A stretch of 53,003 nucleotides of DNA from Nemertoderma westbladi (taxonomy: Eukaryota; Xenacoelomorpha; Nemertodermatida; Nemertodermatidae). Numbering within the stretch: the stretch's first letter is position 1; each line of letters opens with the position of its first letter. The notes beneath the pieces are model-generated. The model was not told the DNA's origin. It ran no database searches and worked only from the letters and a program-made list of their open reading frames with translations. The stretch covers positions 1 to 53,003 of the forward strand of contig JAUCBJ010007360.1 in the NCBI GenBank assembly GCA_032718475.1, in the 5' to 3' direction. The position numbers and the translations under genes are program-made. This document shows, in pieces, positions 40,420 to 50,137 of this stretch.

Positions 40420-41745
40420 TCGGACATATTTAAGTTATGTCCTTTTCTAGGAGAGGATGGCCTAATACGTATGAACAGCCGATTGGTGAAGACACCAACA
40501 AACCCTGATATGGCACAACCCATAATCCTATCCTCCAGTTGCCCAGTGACCAGGTTGATAGTGAGGTATACACATTCAGAGAACATGCACACAGGCAGAG
40601 ATCATACTTTGGCGATAGTAAGACAAATTTATTGGATTGTGGGGGGACCTTCTTTGGTAAAACGTATTGTATCCAGATGTGTACCCTGCAAAGTTCGCAA
40701 CCCAACTCCACTTAACCAAATAATGGCACCTCTACCCATCGATCGCATTACAGCATTTGAACCCTGCTTTACCTACACTGGTGTTGATTATTGGGGATTT
40801 ATGCTTGTACAACAGGGCAGAAGATCTGTGAAGATGTGGGGCGTAATTTTTACTTGCCTAGTCTCTCGAGCCGTTGCACTAGACTTAGCAGAAGATCTAT
40901 CTGCAAGCACATTCATAAACTGCTTCCGTAGATTTGTCTGCCAATATGGAAATGTAAAACTACTCAGATCCGACAATGGAACAAATTTCGTCGGAGCCGA
41001 AACCGAATTATCTGACGCAATCGACCACTGGGACGTTTCACGAATTCAACACAACTTAGGCCCTCAAACGAAATTCGAGTTCCAAGTACCTTATGCACCT
41101 CACACATCTGGAGTTTGGGAACGATTGAATCGGCCTGCTAAGGATGCTTTACGTGTTGCCCTAGGAAACAAGCTAGTCACCGAAGGCGTAGTGAGAACAG
41201 CACTCGCTGAGGCAGCAAGAATTATGAACTCAAGACCGCTCTGTAAAGTAACAGATGATCCGACTGCCGACCAGGTACTGACACCAAACGACTTGTTATT
41301 ACGTAAGATAGTTTCACCTTGCCCTGGGGTATATGAGGAGGGTGATATATATTGTCGAAAGACCTGGAAGCAGGCACAGGCATTGACTGAAATATTCTGG
41401 GATAGATGGCTTCTAGAATACTTACCGCTGTTGCGAGAAAGACAAAAGTGGTTCACTAAGAAAAGAAACCTACAACCAGGCGACCTTGTACTTCAAATGA
41501 CAGACACAAAGAATAGACGAACGTGGATCACCGGGGTGATAGACTCTGTAAATCTAGGATCCGACGGTTGTGTTAGATCAGCACAAGTTAGGTGTGGCGG
41601 CACAATCTACTCTAGACATGTCACAAAGCTATGCTTGCTCGAGGCGACCATTACAGAGGAAGAAACTGACGCAAAACGAGCAAATGAGGACTCAGCAGAT
41701 TCGTCTGACATTGCTCACGATAATAATATGAACGCAATTCAATAG
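40420..41745 (+). pseudogene. 5'-truncated BEL/Pao integrase with DUF5641-like end
   Basis: This is a single open frame of about 440 codons beginning at the satellite border (in-frame TGA at the border; first ATG 40471) and ending in a TAG-class stop at 41745. It starts in the pre-integrase block CPFLGEDGLIR. The zinc site follows (HTGRDHTL ... CVPCK), then the catalytic core with YTGVDYWG (D), LLRSDNGTNF (D) and HTSGVWERLN (E). The SRPL block and the DUF5641-like end come last (WDRWLLEYLPLLRERQKW, LQPGDLVLQM, TKLCLLE). All integrase catalytic residues are present and the frame is unbroken. Protease, RT and RNase H are absent, replaced by the 67-bp array. It is not the same family as the 14.26-kb element (wording and codon use differ), but it is the same superfamily. 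Confidence 0.9.
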
Positions 41746-41756
41746 TATGATAATTC

Positions 41757-41960
41757 AATTAAACTCTGCCTTATTATGTACGTAATGGAAGTTGTGTACC
41801 ATCAACCCTTGAAGTAGTTAATTAAACTCTGCGTCATTATGTACGTAATGGAAGTTGTGTACTATCAACCCTTGAAGTATTGAAGTAATTAATTAAACTC
41901 TGCGTTATTATGTAATTAATGGATTTATGTAGCATCAACCCTAGAAGTAGAAGGTTTCGT
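41757..41960. repeat. Three-copy ~65-bp tandem repeat after the integrase
   Basis: AATTAAACTCTGC followed by TTATGTACGTAATGGAAGTT recurs at 41757, 41820 and 41891 (spacings 63 and 71). It begins about 10 bp after the integrase stop, probably in the element's 3' untranslated region. Confidence 0.85.
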
Positions 41961-42050
41961 TCGAATAGATCTAGAATAATTTATATGTACTGGCAACTCC
42001 GGAATTAAAGAAGACTAACTTATATTTAGTGACTTTATTAATGATACTCT

Positions 42051-42172
42051 ACGCTGGCGAATAAAGTAATATAATACGCTGGCGAATAAAGTAATATAAT
42101 ATGCTGGCGAATAAAGTAATATAATACGCTGGCGAATAAAGTAATATAATACGCTGGCGAATAAAGTAATAT
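42051..42172. repeat. 25-bp tandem repeat, five copies
   Basis: ACGCTGGCGAATAAAGTAAT plus ATAAT is repeated five times with a single change. Confidence 0.95.
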
Positions 42173-42419
42173 ATGTAATAATACGTATGTTATGTATAAT
42201 GACAAATATGTATGGCATTGGACCTCTCCACTAAATGGATTTTAGAACTGTAATAATGTAATGTGGATATTAGTATCACCGAGTGACAACGACTGGGATG
42301 ATATGAATTTATTATGGAAATGTAATAATAATTATTTCTTTGTTTATTTCCAAAGTTATTACATCAAATTATATCTCATTCTACTCTACACTAGTCAACT
42401 TGAAGGAGATACCTGGGGA

Positions 42420-42993
42420 CACCTGGGTCTACTTGACATTATCCTTAGTCCTGGGTCGACTTCACGCCTGGGTCCTACCTTGAATTATCCTTAGCCCTGG
42501 GTCGACTTCAGCCTGGGTCTACTTGAATTATCCTTTGTCCTGGGTCGACTTCAGCCTGGGTCTACTTGAATTATCCTTAGCCCTGGGTCGACTTCAGCCT
42601 GGGTCTACTTGAATTATCCTTAGTCCTGGGTCGACTTCAGCCTGGGTCTACTTGAATTATCCTTAGCCCTGGGTCGACTTCAGCCTGGGTCTACTTGAAT
42701 TATCCTTAGTCCTGGGTCGACTTCAGCCTGGGTCTACTTGAATTATCCTTAGCCCTGGGTCGACTTCAGCCTGGGTCTACTTGAATTATCCTTAGCCCTG
42801 GGTCGACTTCAGCCTGGGTCTACTTGAATTATCCTTAGTCCTGGGTCGACTTCAGCCTGGGTCTACTTGAATTATCCTTAGTCCTGGGTCGACTTCAGCC
42901 TGGGTCTACTTGAATTATCCTTAGTCCTGGGTCGACTTCAGCATGGGTCTACTCGAATTATCCTCAGCCCTGGGTCGATTTCAGCCTGGGTCT
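42420..42993. repeat. 43-bp minisatellite, about 13 copies
   Basis: Units of CCTGGGTCGACTTCAGCCTG then GGTCTACTTGAATTATCCTTAG-type sequence are repeated with near identity; TAGTC and TAGCC variants alternate. Confidence 0.95.
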
Positions 42994-45900
42994 TTTCAAA
43001 TATAACAGCCATATGGGTCAGATATAGTTGGTTGGCTCGGTGTATAAATATCGAATCACATACAGCTTGTGGTTAGCGGTTAAGTGGTGCGTTAATTTGT
43101 TTCATTTCGGCAGATATTCACTTAACTATTGGGTTAAAAGGACATCAATAACTCGATGTATCAACTTCGAAGGAACACTATGAGTAGCTATTTGATTACT
43201 ATTTGATTCGTTGACCTGATTTGTACTGTACGGCACTATTATTATAAATAACTTAATCAGTAATCTTTGTACGTCACATAGTCCACTTAATCTCGTATAT
43301 TAAATGTCCCAACGGCTCCTGTTGAATTTTATCAAATTTAATAAATTTAACATTAATTTATTGTTTAAAACTTATTGCAACGACAGTGAGAATTTCAATG
43401 TATATCTGAATTAATTATTTTTCTTATTGAAAGTTATAGGTAGTGTGCTAGGTAAAATATAGTTATAAGTATTCATAAAGTGCAAGCTTCCTTTTTTGGT
43501 GTGTGTGTGTGTAGGTGGGTGTGTGTGCGTAACATCCTCAGCTTAAGGTCCTTGGTTGGGCAATTCGGTGGGGACGGTACGGTACGTGTTGTATGTATAA
43601 TATGCGTGATTATAGTGTGCGTGAGGAAAGCTTTTAACTTTAATTTAATTTCAGTTTGTAACTATATAGGCCCTGTTGTGTTTGTAGTTTCGTAATACGT
43701 TACACATATTCCGGGAGGCAGTCAATTATATTCATATAATTATATTTGTAATTTCAGTTTCACTTTAATTACGGAGGCAGTGTACCGGTCAGTACCTTAT
43801 TTCATATAATTGACTGCGCAACATATTAATTTTACACATACAGAATATATTGCATTCCGTTCTGCAGTTGCTTATCATTGTTATACTTATCAGAATCAGA
43901 GGGAGAAATGTTTATTGGCCAGTTGATTCAAAACGCTAATAGGATATGAGGTTGTTATATTGATAGGCTGTAGGCTACAGTGAACATGTGTTTGCTTAGT
44001 TAAGAGTCGTAGCGTATTCTGATTGGTTAGTTACTTTATATTTCCCTATTGTGGGGCGAGCCACGAAGTGAGTGAGCCTTAGCGTAGTGGTACCATTAAT
44101 CAACCTGTCGTTCTGTCGTTCTGTCGTTCTGTCGTTCTGTCGTTCTGTCGTGTTCAATTTTAAACGTTAATAACTCGGCCAATCTTTGATGAAATCTATC
44201 CAAACTTGGTACACATGTTGTATGGCAAAAGTTTAGAAATTTTCCAAGTAGAATTTCCGTGTGGCCTTCGAGAAGCTAAGATAATAGCAGTTAATTAGTT
44301 AATTAAGTTGATTACGGTAAAAACACCATTTTCAACCTGCCTTTTAAAGGAAATTAATTGTTTTACAGTATAAGACTTCAATAATTATACTTAAAAAATA
44401 TACAGATGTAATCCGCATACTCCATTCTATTATAGTTTTTAATTAGTTCAAGTGATTTGCTTTAATAATCGTGTCTTTAATTGATCTAAAGTAATTAAAC
44501 CGGCATAAAAAATGTATTCTCATTAAATACTGCTCATTTATTGGTTAACATCCAAGTTGGCTTGATTCCCAGCAACACTTGAGGTATTCAGTCAGCCTTG
44601 CTTGTAAGAGGCAGACTGCTGCTGCTGCTAGTAGCCATCCATTCACTCACTCTCCATTGAACTGGCTGATTGGAGGTGTGTGTGTATCGGGTTCAATGAC
44701 ATTAATATTATTACTAAAGTAACGTCGGGATGTTAATATTCACTGGAGCTATGAGTCTCTCTGGTTAGTTGAATGAATGAAATAAATAATTGTTTTACTG
44801 TTCCGAATATCAATGTTTATTTCTGTAGGCCAACTTACTGTATTATTATTTAATCTAAATGTACATAATAGTTTAAATAAATTATTTCACAATTTCATTC
44901 CAATTCATACTGCTTACGCAACCATGCTAATTAGGTATATTAAATGGCAGGATTGTTTTTAATTAAAATTTTTACAGAGCAAACAAGTATATTGTATTTA
45001 ACTGAAAGTTAATTTATTTCGGTAAGTAGGCCTTGCGGTTTGTTAGTTTAGTTAGTATAATAAGTATCAAATATATTACGTGCTGCTGTACAGTAAACGC
45101 GGCTTTGCGTTATTGAATTACAGAATTGGCGGTACAAAGTACATTAATAGGGATCAGGCATATTGCATTTATATAATTGTTGTTGTAAATGTACAATAAT
45201 ATGCGCCACTTTTATTTTAGTAACTGCAATGTGTATTTCATTTGTACCTGCAACCCATTAAAAAGGGCAGCTGAACATATCGCGGACAGGCTGACTATTC
45301 ACCATAACAAAAAAACCCAAATCGCCGCAGTTCCACTTACAGTTCCATATTATTCTGTTTTGCAATTCAACCCAATTTATCTGCTCTCTGCTACACGCGG
45401 TTTTATCCACGAGTTTTGTAAAGTCCCGACTTATCGGGAATGACATGAACTTAGCGTCCGGAATATTCTGATCAGATTAAATCTACTTGGCGCTGTAATA
45501 CTGCATCCCGTTGTACCAGAAGTTATTAAAACATACCGGCCCCTCAAATGCGCTTGCAGTGGGTTAGAGAACAACATATACCGCCCCAGTACAACCGCTA
45601 TTTTGATAAGGTCCAATATATAATATATATATATGGTCTAACATATGATAGTTCACTAATCAGCTAATAGGCCTATTAATTCGTGAGATTTCAATTTATA
45701 AATAAAACTAATATACGAGCTCATATGAGCTCAATTGATTGATTGATTGAAGGTATGACCGTTGTTGTGGGGGACTAGGTCTACCTGTCTAGCAGCTAAT
45801 AACTCGTCCGTGGAGAGAATAATATAAGTCGAGGAACATAACGAAACGCGTTTAATTTATTTATTTATTCCAATTGGGGATGCTTTCTAACGCGGGAATG

Positions 45901-47788
45901 CGGTGCTATTAAACATCAACACATTCCTGCGCGTGCGTCGATATTGTGCACCCTAATACTAACAACCCACCCAGACACCCCCTACCCCTCACCCCCCCCC
46001 CCCCCCCCCCCCCCCATCACCCAACATTACTATGTATAGATCAATGCAGCTCAATATATTAGTAAAGGTATCGTCTGATTAGCTTTCCTACACATGACCT
46101 CTTATCCTTGTAGTTGTTTATTTATTTACACTATTTTTTGTTGAGTAAATCTTTCTGATAGGGGGGGGGGGGGGGGGGGGGGGGACTTACTCTGGACGAG
46201 CGCAACGATTGAACGACGCTTATAATAATTAAGACGAGTACGGCGTTGATTATATTCATATACACCACCTGGCTTTGCATATTTAACGTGCGATTGGAAA
46301 TAAGTTCGTTCTACCCTTCCGTGGGTGGTAGATGTCACGGTTATGTATTGGTGGTTGAGAAGGGTGGGGGGGGGGGGGGGGGATTAAAAGGGGTGAACAC
46401 GTACTGTCCCCCTTTCTTTGATTGATTGGTGGTGTGGGTAAATTTCTCAAAACCTGATTTTGTGATACAGTCGCTTAATTTTAATTTGTATCTCATAACT
46501 GGACCTCGTGCTGCGCGAAGGCCCCACGAACGTGTAATAATTGTAGATGCCATATAGTTGATTATACGCGGTATATAAACCCGAGAAATATTGCAATATG
46601 CAGTGTGTGTAGCATTCTTCTAATATTTTACAGTACCTGCAGTTTTGTCTGTGATGTGAGCAATATTTAGATTATATTTTACTCGGTGTGCCTGGACTAC
46701 TTATGTGATATAATGTGTTGTAGTGTACAAGTACTCGATATTTCGTGAATATTTTATTGTGCATTGCGTTCGATAACTGCAACTACAAACAGGATTAAAG
46801 CCGTTGGGACCAGTTTCAATAATCGTAGCGTTACCCTATTAGAGCTGTAAGTATATCCTTATATTAATTCTATATTAGACGTTATTCAATATATTACTAT
46901 TCATGTTATATTTATGTACATTCAACCACGTTTTCAGCCGCCATTAGTTATCCAGCCCGTGTCCCTAGTATCACTTTATCTAAATGTCCCCACATCAAAG
47001 ATAGACCGCTATATTTCCCTTTCTGATCCCGTTATTGTCTTAAGTCACTGCCACACTCAACCCGACTCAACTCTACCCTATACCCAAAACACATATTTAT
47101 TGCCAGACCAGTCCGAGTCTTTGTGCTTCACCCTAAGCTACCATTTTATATCTTACTTACTTACTGGTAGCTACAATAGTGGGTCGCCACTATTGGCTAC
47201 AGTAGTTTCCAGGCCGTAGTATAATTAAAGAAGCACATTGTAACATATTTATTTAAATCCTTCCCGTTTCGTTTTCGCGCGGCGAAGCTGGAATGACCTT
47301 ATAAATTTGTTACGGGTGGTCTGGCAACCGCTACTTATAATTAGGCCCTCGCTTTGGTTGCGCAGCCGAGCGAGGACCATTTCTCTTTGTATTTGTAGAC
47401 AACGTATCGCGATACAACCCTAGCAGCACACACCCACGCCATATTATATATATTTGTTTCTAGCCAATTTGGTTATGTAGGTATCGTAATTGTATATAGT
47501 TTGTATTGAAACACGACCATAATCATTTGTAACAATAAGTGTATATAATTTTAGAAATTACACAATATTTTAGAATTTTGATATCAAATAAGTAACTAAT
47601 AATTACTGTTATACTGTATATTCGGTCCTTTTCATTAATTTCATGTCATTATTAACCAACTAACAAGATTGAGTTAAATATCGTCATCATTGTCAACTGT
47701 ACTCTGCTTGTTAATTAAGTCACTACGACGTATACATAATAATAAATTTTGTTGCAGTAAAGGAAAAATAATATTTAATTAAAATAAA
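42994..47788. other. AT-rich region without recognisable genes; may include the LTR and leader of the right-hand Pao element
   Basis: No frame with family resemblance is seen. Visible structure: a 13-bp inverted repeat CAGTCAATTATAT (43723 and ~43803); CTGTCGTT repeated six times (44105-44152); a 16-bp palindrome GAGCTCATATGAGCTC (~45719); 24 C at 45992-46015 and 24 G at 46161-46184; 17 G at 46366-46382; a hairpin at 47167-47200. A purine run AGAGGGAGAAA followed by TG at 43909 could be a polypurine tract/LTR start, but with only one LTR possibly in the window this cannot be confirmed. Confidence 0.5.
44105..44152. repeat. CTGTCGTT microsatellite
   Basis: About six uninterrupted 8-bp units. 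Confidence 0.95.
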
Positions 47789-50137
47789 ATGTCAGATCAT
47801 TACGGTACTAGTGCTGCATTGAGTTCCTCATGCGATTCGCAATCAGAAGATTTGTGCTGGGACGATGCTGCAATGGAACTCACCCCAGCAGAAAGGTCCC
47901 ATTCAGATTCATTAGCAGCATCTCAAACAGAACGTCAAGCTAATGAAATAGAGCAGCAGTGCTCTACAGTGTCTGTATCAGACACACAAAATCAACACCA
48001 AGACGACCCTAGGAATTTATTCGAAACCAGACAGGCTCCCGACAATACCATGCTTCGAAGGTCTACCCGTCTACCAACCAGGAACTACAGCTCAGCTGTC
48101 AATCATGAGCAACAAGTTGCCATTCGAAGACGATTGGCAGCTTATAAAGGGAGCCTTACTCAACTTTATAAATCTGAACAGCGCCTGAGTCAGAGTGATT
48201 TATATTTAACCCCATTAGCTGTATTTAGAACGCATGTGCATAGCATGGAATTAAGCTGGAAAAATATAGAAAGAAGTTACAAAGCGTTGGTGACTCTATG
48301 TCTTGAAGATGGGGATGATCGATTAGCATTAGATTACGACCAAGATTTACAGATTGCTGAGAACAATTTTTTCCAACACATGCGAATCGCTGAGGAACTA
48401 AATGACCAGGCCCAAATTTCACAGCAATCAAAAATTTTAAATGCAACCGTTTCAGTAACCAACAGGCCTCATATTCCACATGTCACCGCTGTGGATACAA
48501 TAAATGCAGTCCTTCCTGTAACTGCTGATTTGGTCACAGCTGCCCTGGAACAATCTGGAATAAATTTACCCTACGATGGGTTATCCCCAGCCACAGCTCA
48601 ATCAGCTGGTACTGTAGTAATAGGAGACCGCCCCAAAGGCCAGAACACCCCCGCTAAAGACTTATCCTTTATTCATGCAGGTACAGGTGTGAACGCAAGT
48701 ACAGATCAACCCGAAACTCAGTTGAATAGAGATGTACATGGGTGGCTTAATTCGAATCACAATAACAGCCAGTCACAAATAGGTATACCCCTTGAGCCCA
48801 AATCTAAGGAATTCCAAAGGATACAAGGTGAGTTCGATACTGCAGTGGCACAAGGAACCATTGAAAATTATTCTTATCGAACTCTAAAGGGTTTAAGACG
48901 AGAAAATAAATTACAAAATGAAATTGTCCCTAATGATTCCGTCTCCAATGTAGGAAGTAGGTATCATAAACGAGCTACTTCAAAGGCATCATCCAAGGTG
49001 TCACGAGTCACCCAATCTGAAACTGGAAGGTCTAACATTATGGCTGCCCGCAGAGAAGCTGAGCTTCTATCTTTAAAAGCAGAGATGGGGAAGGAGGCAG
49101 AAGAGATGAAACTTATTGAGCAAAGCAGACTCGATGCTCACCGCGCTGAGCACGAGCATCAAGAGCGAGCATTAAAGGTGAAAGTAAAGTTACAGGAAGC
49201 TAATGACAATGCAAAATTAGCCAGGGCCAGATTAAAATTATTGGAACGGGATGCTGTATTAAGGGATTTCGCCCAAAATAAATCTGGGGAAAAAATTCAG
49301 GAAACAAAAAATTCGCGAATATCGATAGACCCTGATGTTCCATGTGCCAATGCAAGTATTTCTATTAGTGACAATATTAATGTGATACCTGTTAGTAGTG
49401 TTAGTGTTAGTAGAGTGCAAATGGAGCGGAGTGCTGAAGTACCAAATGGACGTACGGGTGGAAGTGGAGTTGGTACACCAGTTCGTGCGACTGTTGAAGT
49501 GTGTAATGCAGCCAGTGGAAAAAGTAATGTACCGAAATTTATCTTAGTAGATAATGATGCTTCGGTGTCTATCGATGTTCATAATTGCCAAAATAAAGCC
49601 ACTGCAGTAAACCGAACTGCACCTCACTCTGGGAATGTCAGTACATTTCCCGATACTGTAGGGAATTCCAAAGATCACTCTATAAAATTGACTGAGCATG
49701 AGCTTGAACAGCCCAACATGGAAAACTTAGACCCGAGATTACACATTCAAGCGAAAGGTGGGTCAGTGTCTTTGGGCCACACGCAGTCGACACCCGGCCT
49801 AAAAGTGAAATCTATGAGAGTGGCACGTTACCATACATCCTACTCAGATGCATCACAGCATAACTGTTTTGAATATGTTGATACTCCTGTAAAGCATTCA
49901 AACTTTATTGCATCTACAGCAAGGTCATTGAACCCAATTAAACGACCAGTAACTGGAAGGGCAGCCGAACTTGACACAATTATTGAAGAGAAACAAGATG
50001 GCAATGACCATGAATGTGCTGCATGCTTGCAAGGAAGGGCCTCTTGCAGCAGTACACTACAACCCACGTGGCACCCCATATCATTTGCAAGCTGGCCCAA
50101 ATCCAATAGCCATTCCACACCCTGTACCAGTGTTTAA
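47789..50137 (+). CDS. Pao gag-like N-terminal frame
   Basis: 782 codons from an ATG in good context (AAATAAAATGTC). Residues 1-85 are Ser/Gln-rich. 90-220 are helical and charged (RRSTRLPTRNYSSA, then VAIRRRLAAYKGSLTQLYKS), as in other Pao N-termini. 220-380 are low complexity. A Lys/Glu/Ala coiled coil lies at ~420-500 (AARREAELLSLKAEMGKEAE). The last 280 residues are Ser/Thr/Asn-rich and disordered. The frame ends at 50137, but the +1 frame is already open from 49953 and continues the element's coding. The first frame therefore probably ends by a one-base shift, natural or recoded, somewhere in that 185-nt overlap. Confidence 0.8.
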   Translation: MSDHYGTSAALSSSCDSQSEDLCWDDAAMELTPAERSHSDSLAASQTERQANEIEQQCSTVSVSDTQNQHQDDPRNLFETRQAPDNTMLRRSTRLPTRNYSSAVNHEQQVAIRRRLAAYKGSLTQLYKSEQRLSQSDLYLTPLAVFRTHVHSMELSWKNIERSYKALVTLCLEDGDDRLALDYDQDLQIAENNFFQHMRIAEELNDQAQISQQSKILNATVSVTNRPHIPHVTAVDTINAVLPVTADLVTAALEQSGINLPYDGLSPATAQSAGTVVIGDRPKGQNTPAKDLSFIHAGTGVNASTDQPETQLNRDVHGWLNSNHNNSQSQIGIPLEPKSKEFQRIQGEFDTAVAQGTIENYSYRTLKGLRRENKLQNEIVPNDSVSNVGSRYHKRATSKASSKVSRVTQSETGRSNIMAARREAELLSLKAEMGKEAEEMKLIEQSRLDAHRAEHEHQERALKVKVKLQEANDNAKLARARLKLLERDAVLRDFAQNKSGEKIQETKNSRISIDPDVPCANASISISDNINVIPVSSVSVSRVQMERSAEVPNGRTGGSGVGTPVRATVEVCNAASGKSNVPKFILVDNDASVSIDVHNCQNKATAVNRTAPHSGNVSTFPDTVGNSKDHSIKLTEHELEQPNMENLDPRLHIQAKGGSVSLGHTQSTPGLKVKSMRVARYHTSYSDASQHNCFEYVDTPVKHSNFIASTARSLNPIKRPVTGRAAELDTIIEEKQDGNDHECAACLQGRASCSSTLQPTWHPISFASWPKSNSHSTPCTSV

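Noticed and set aside
47340-47380. Possible tRNA or primer-binding segment near GGTTGCGCAGCCGAGCG
   Set aside because: It does not fold into a cloverleaf and has no A/B-box pair by inspection.
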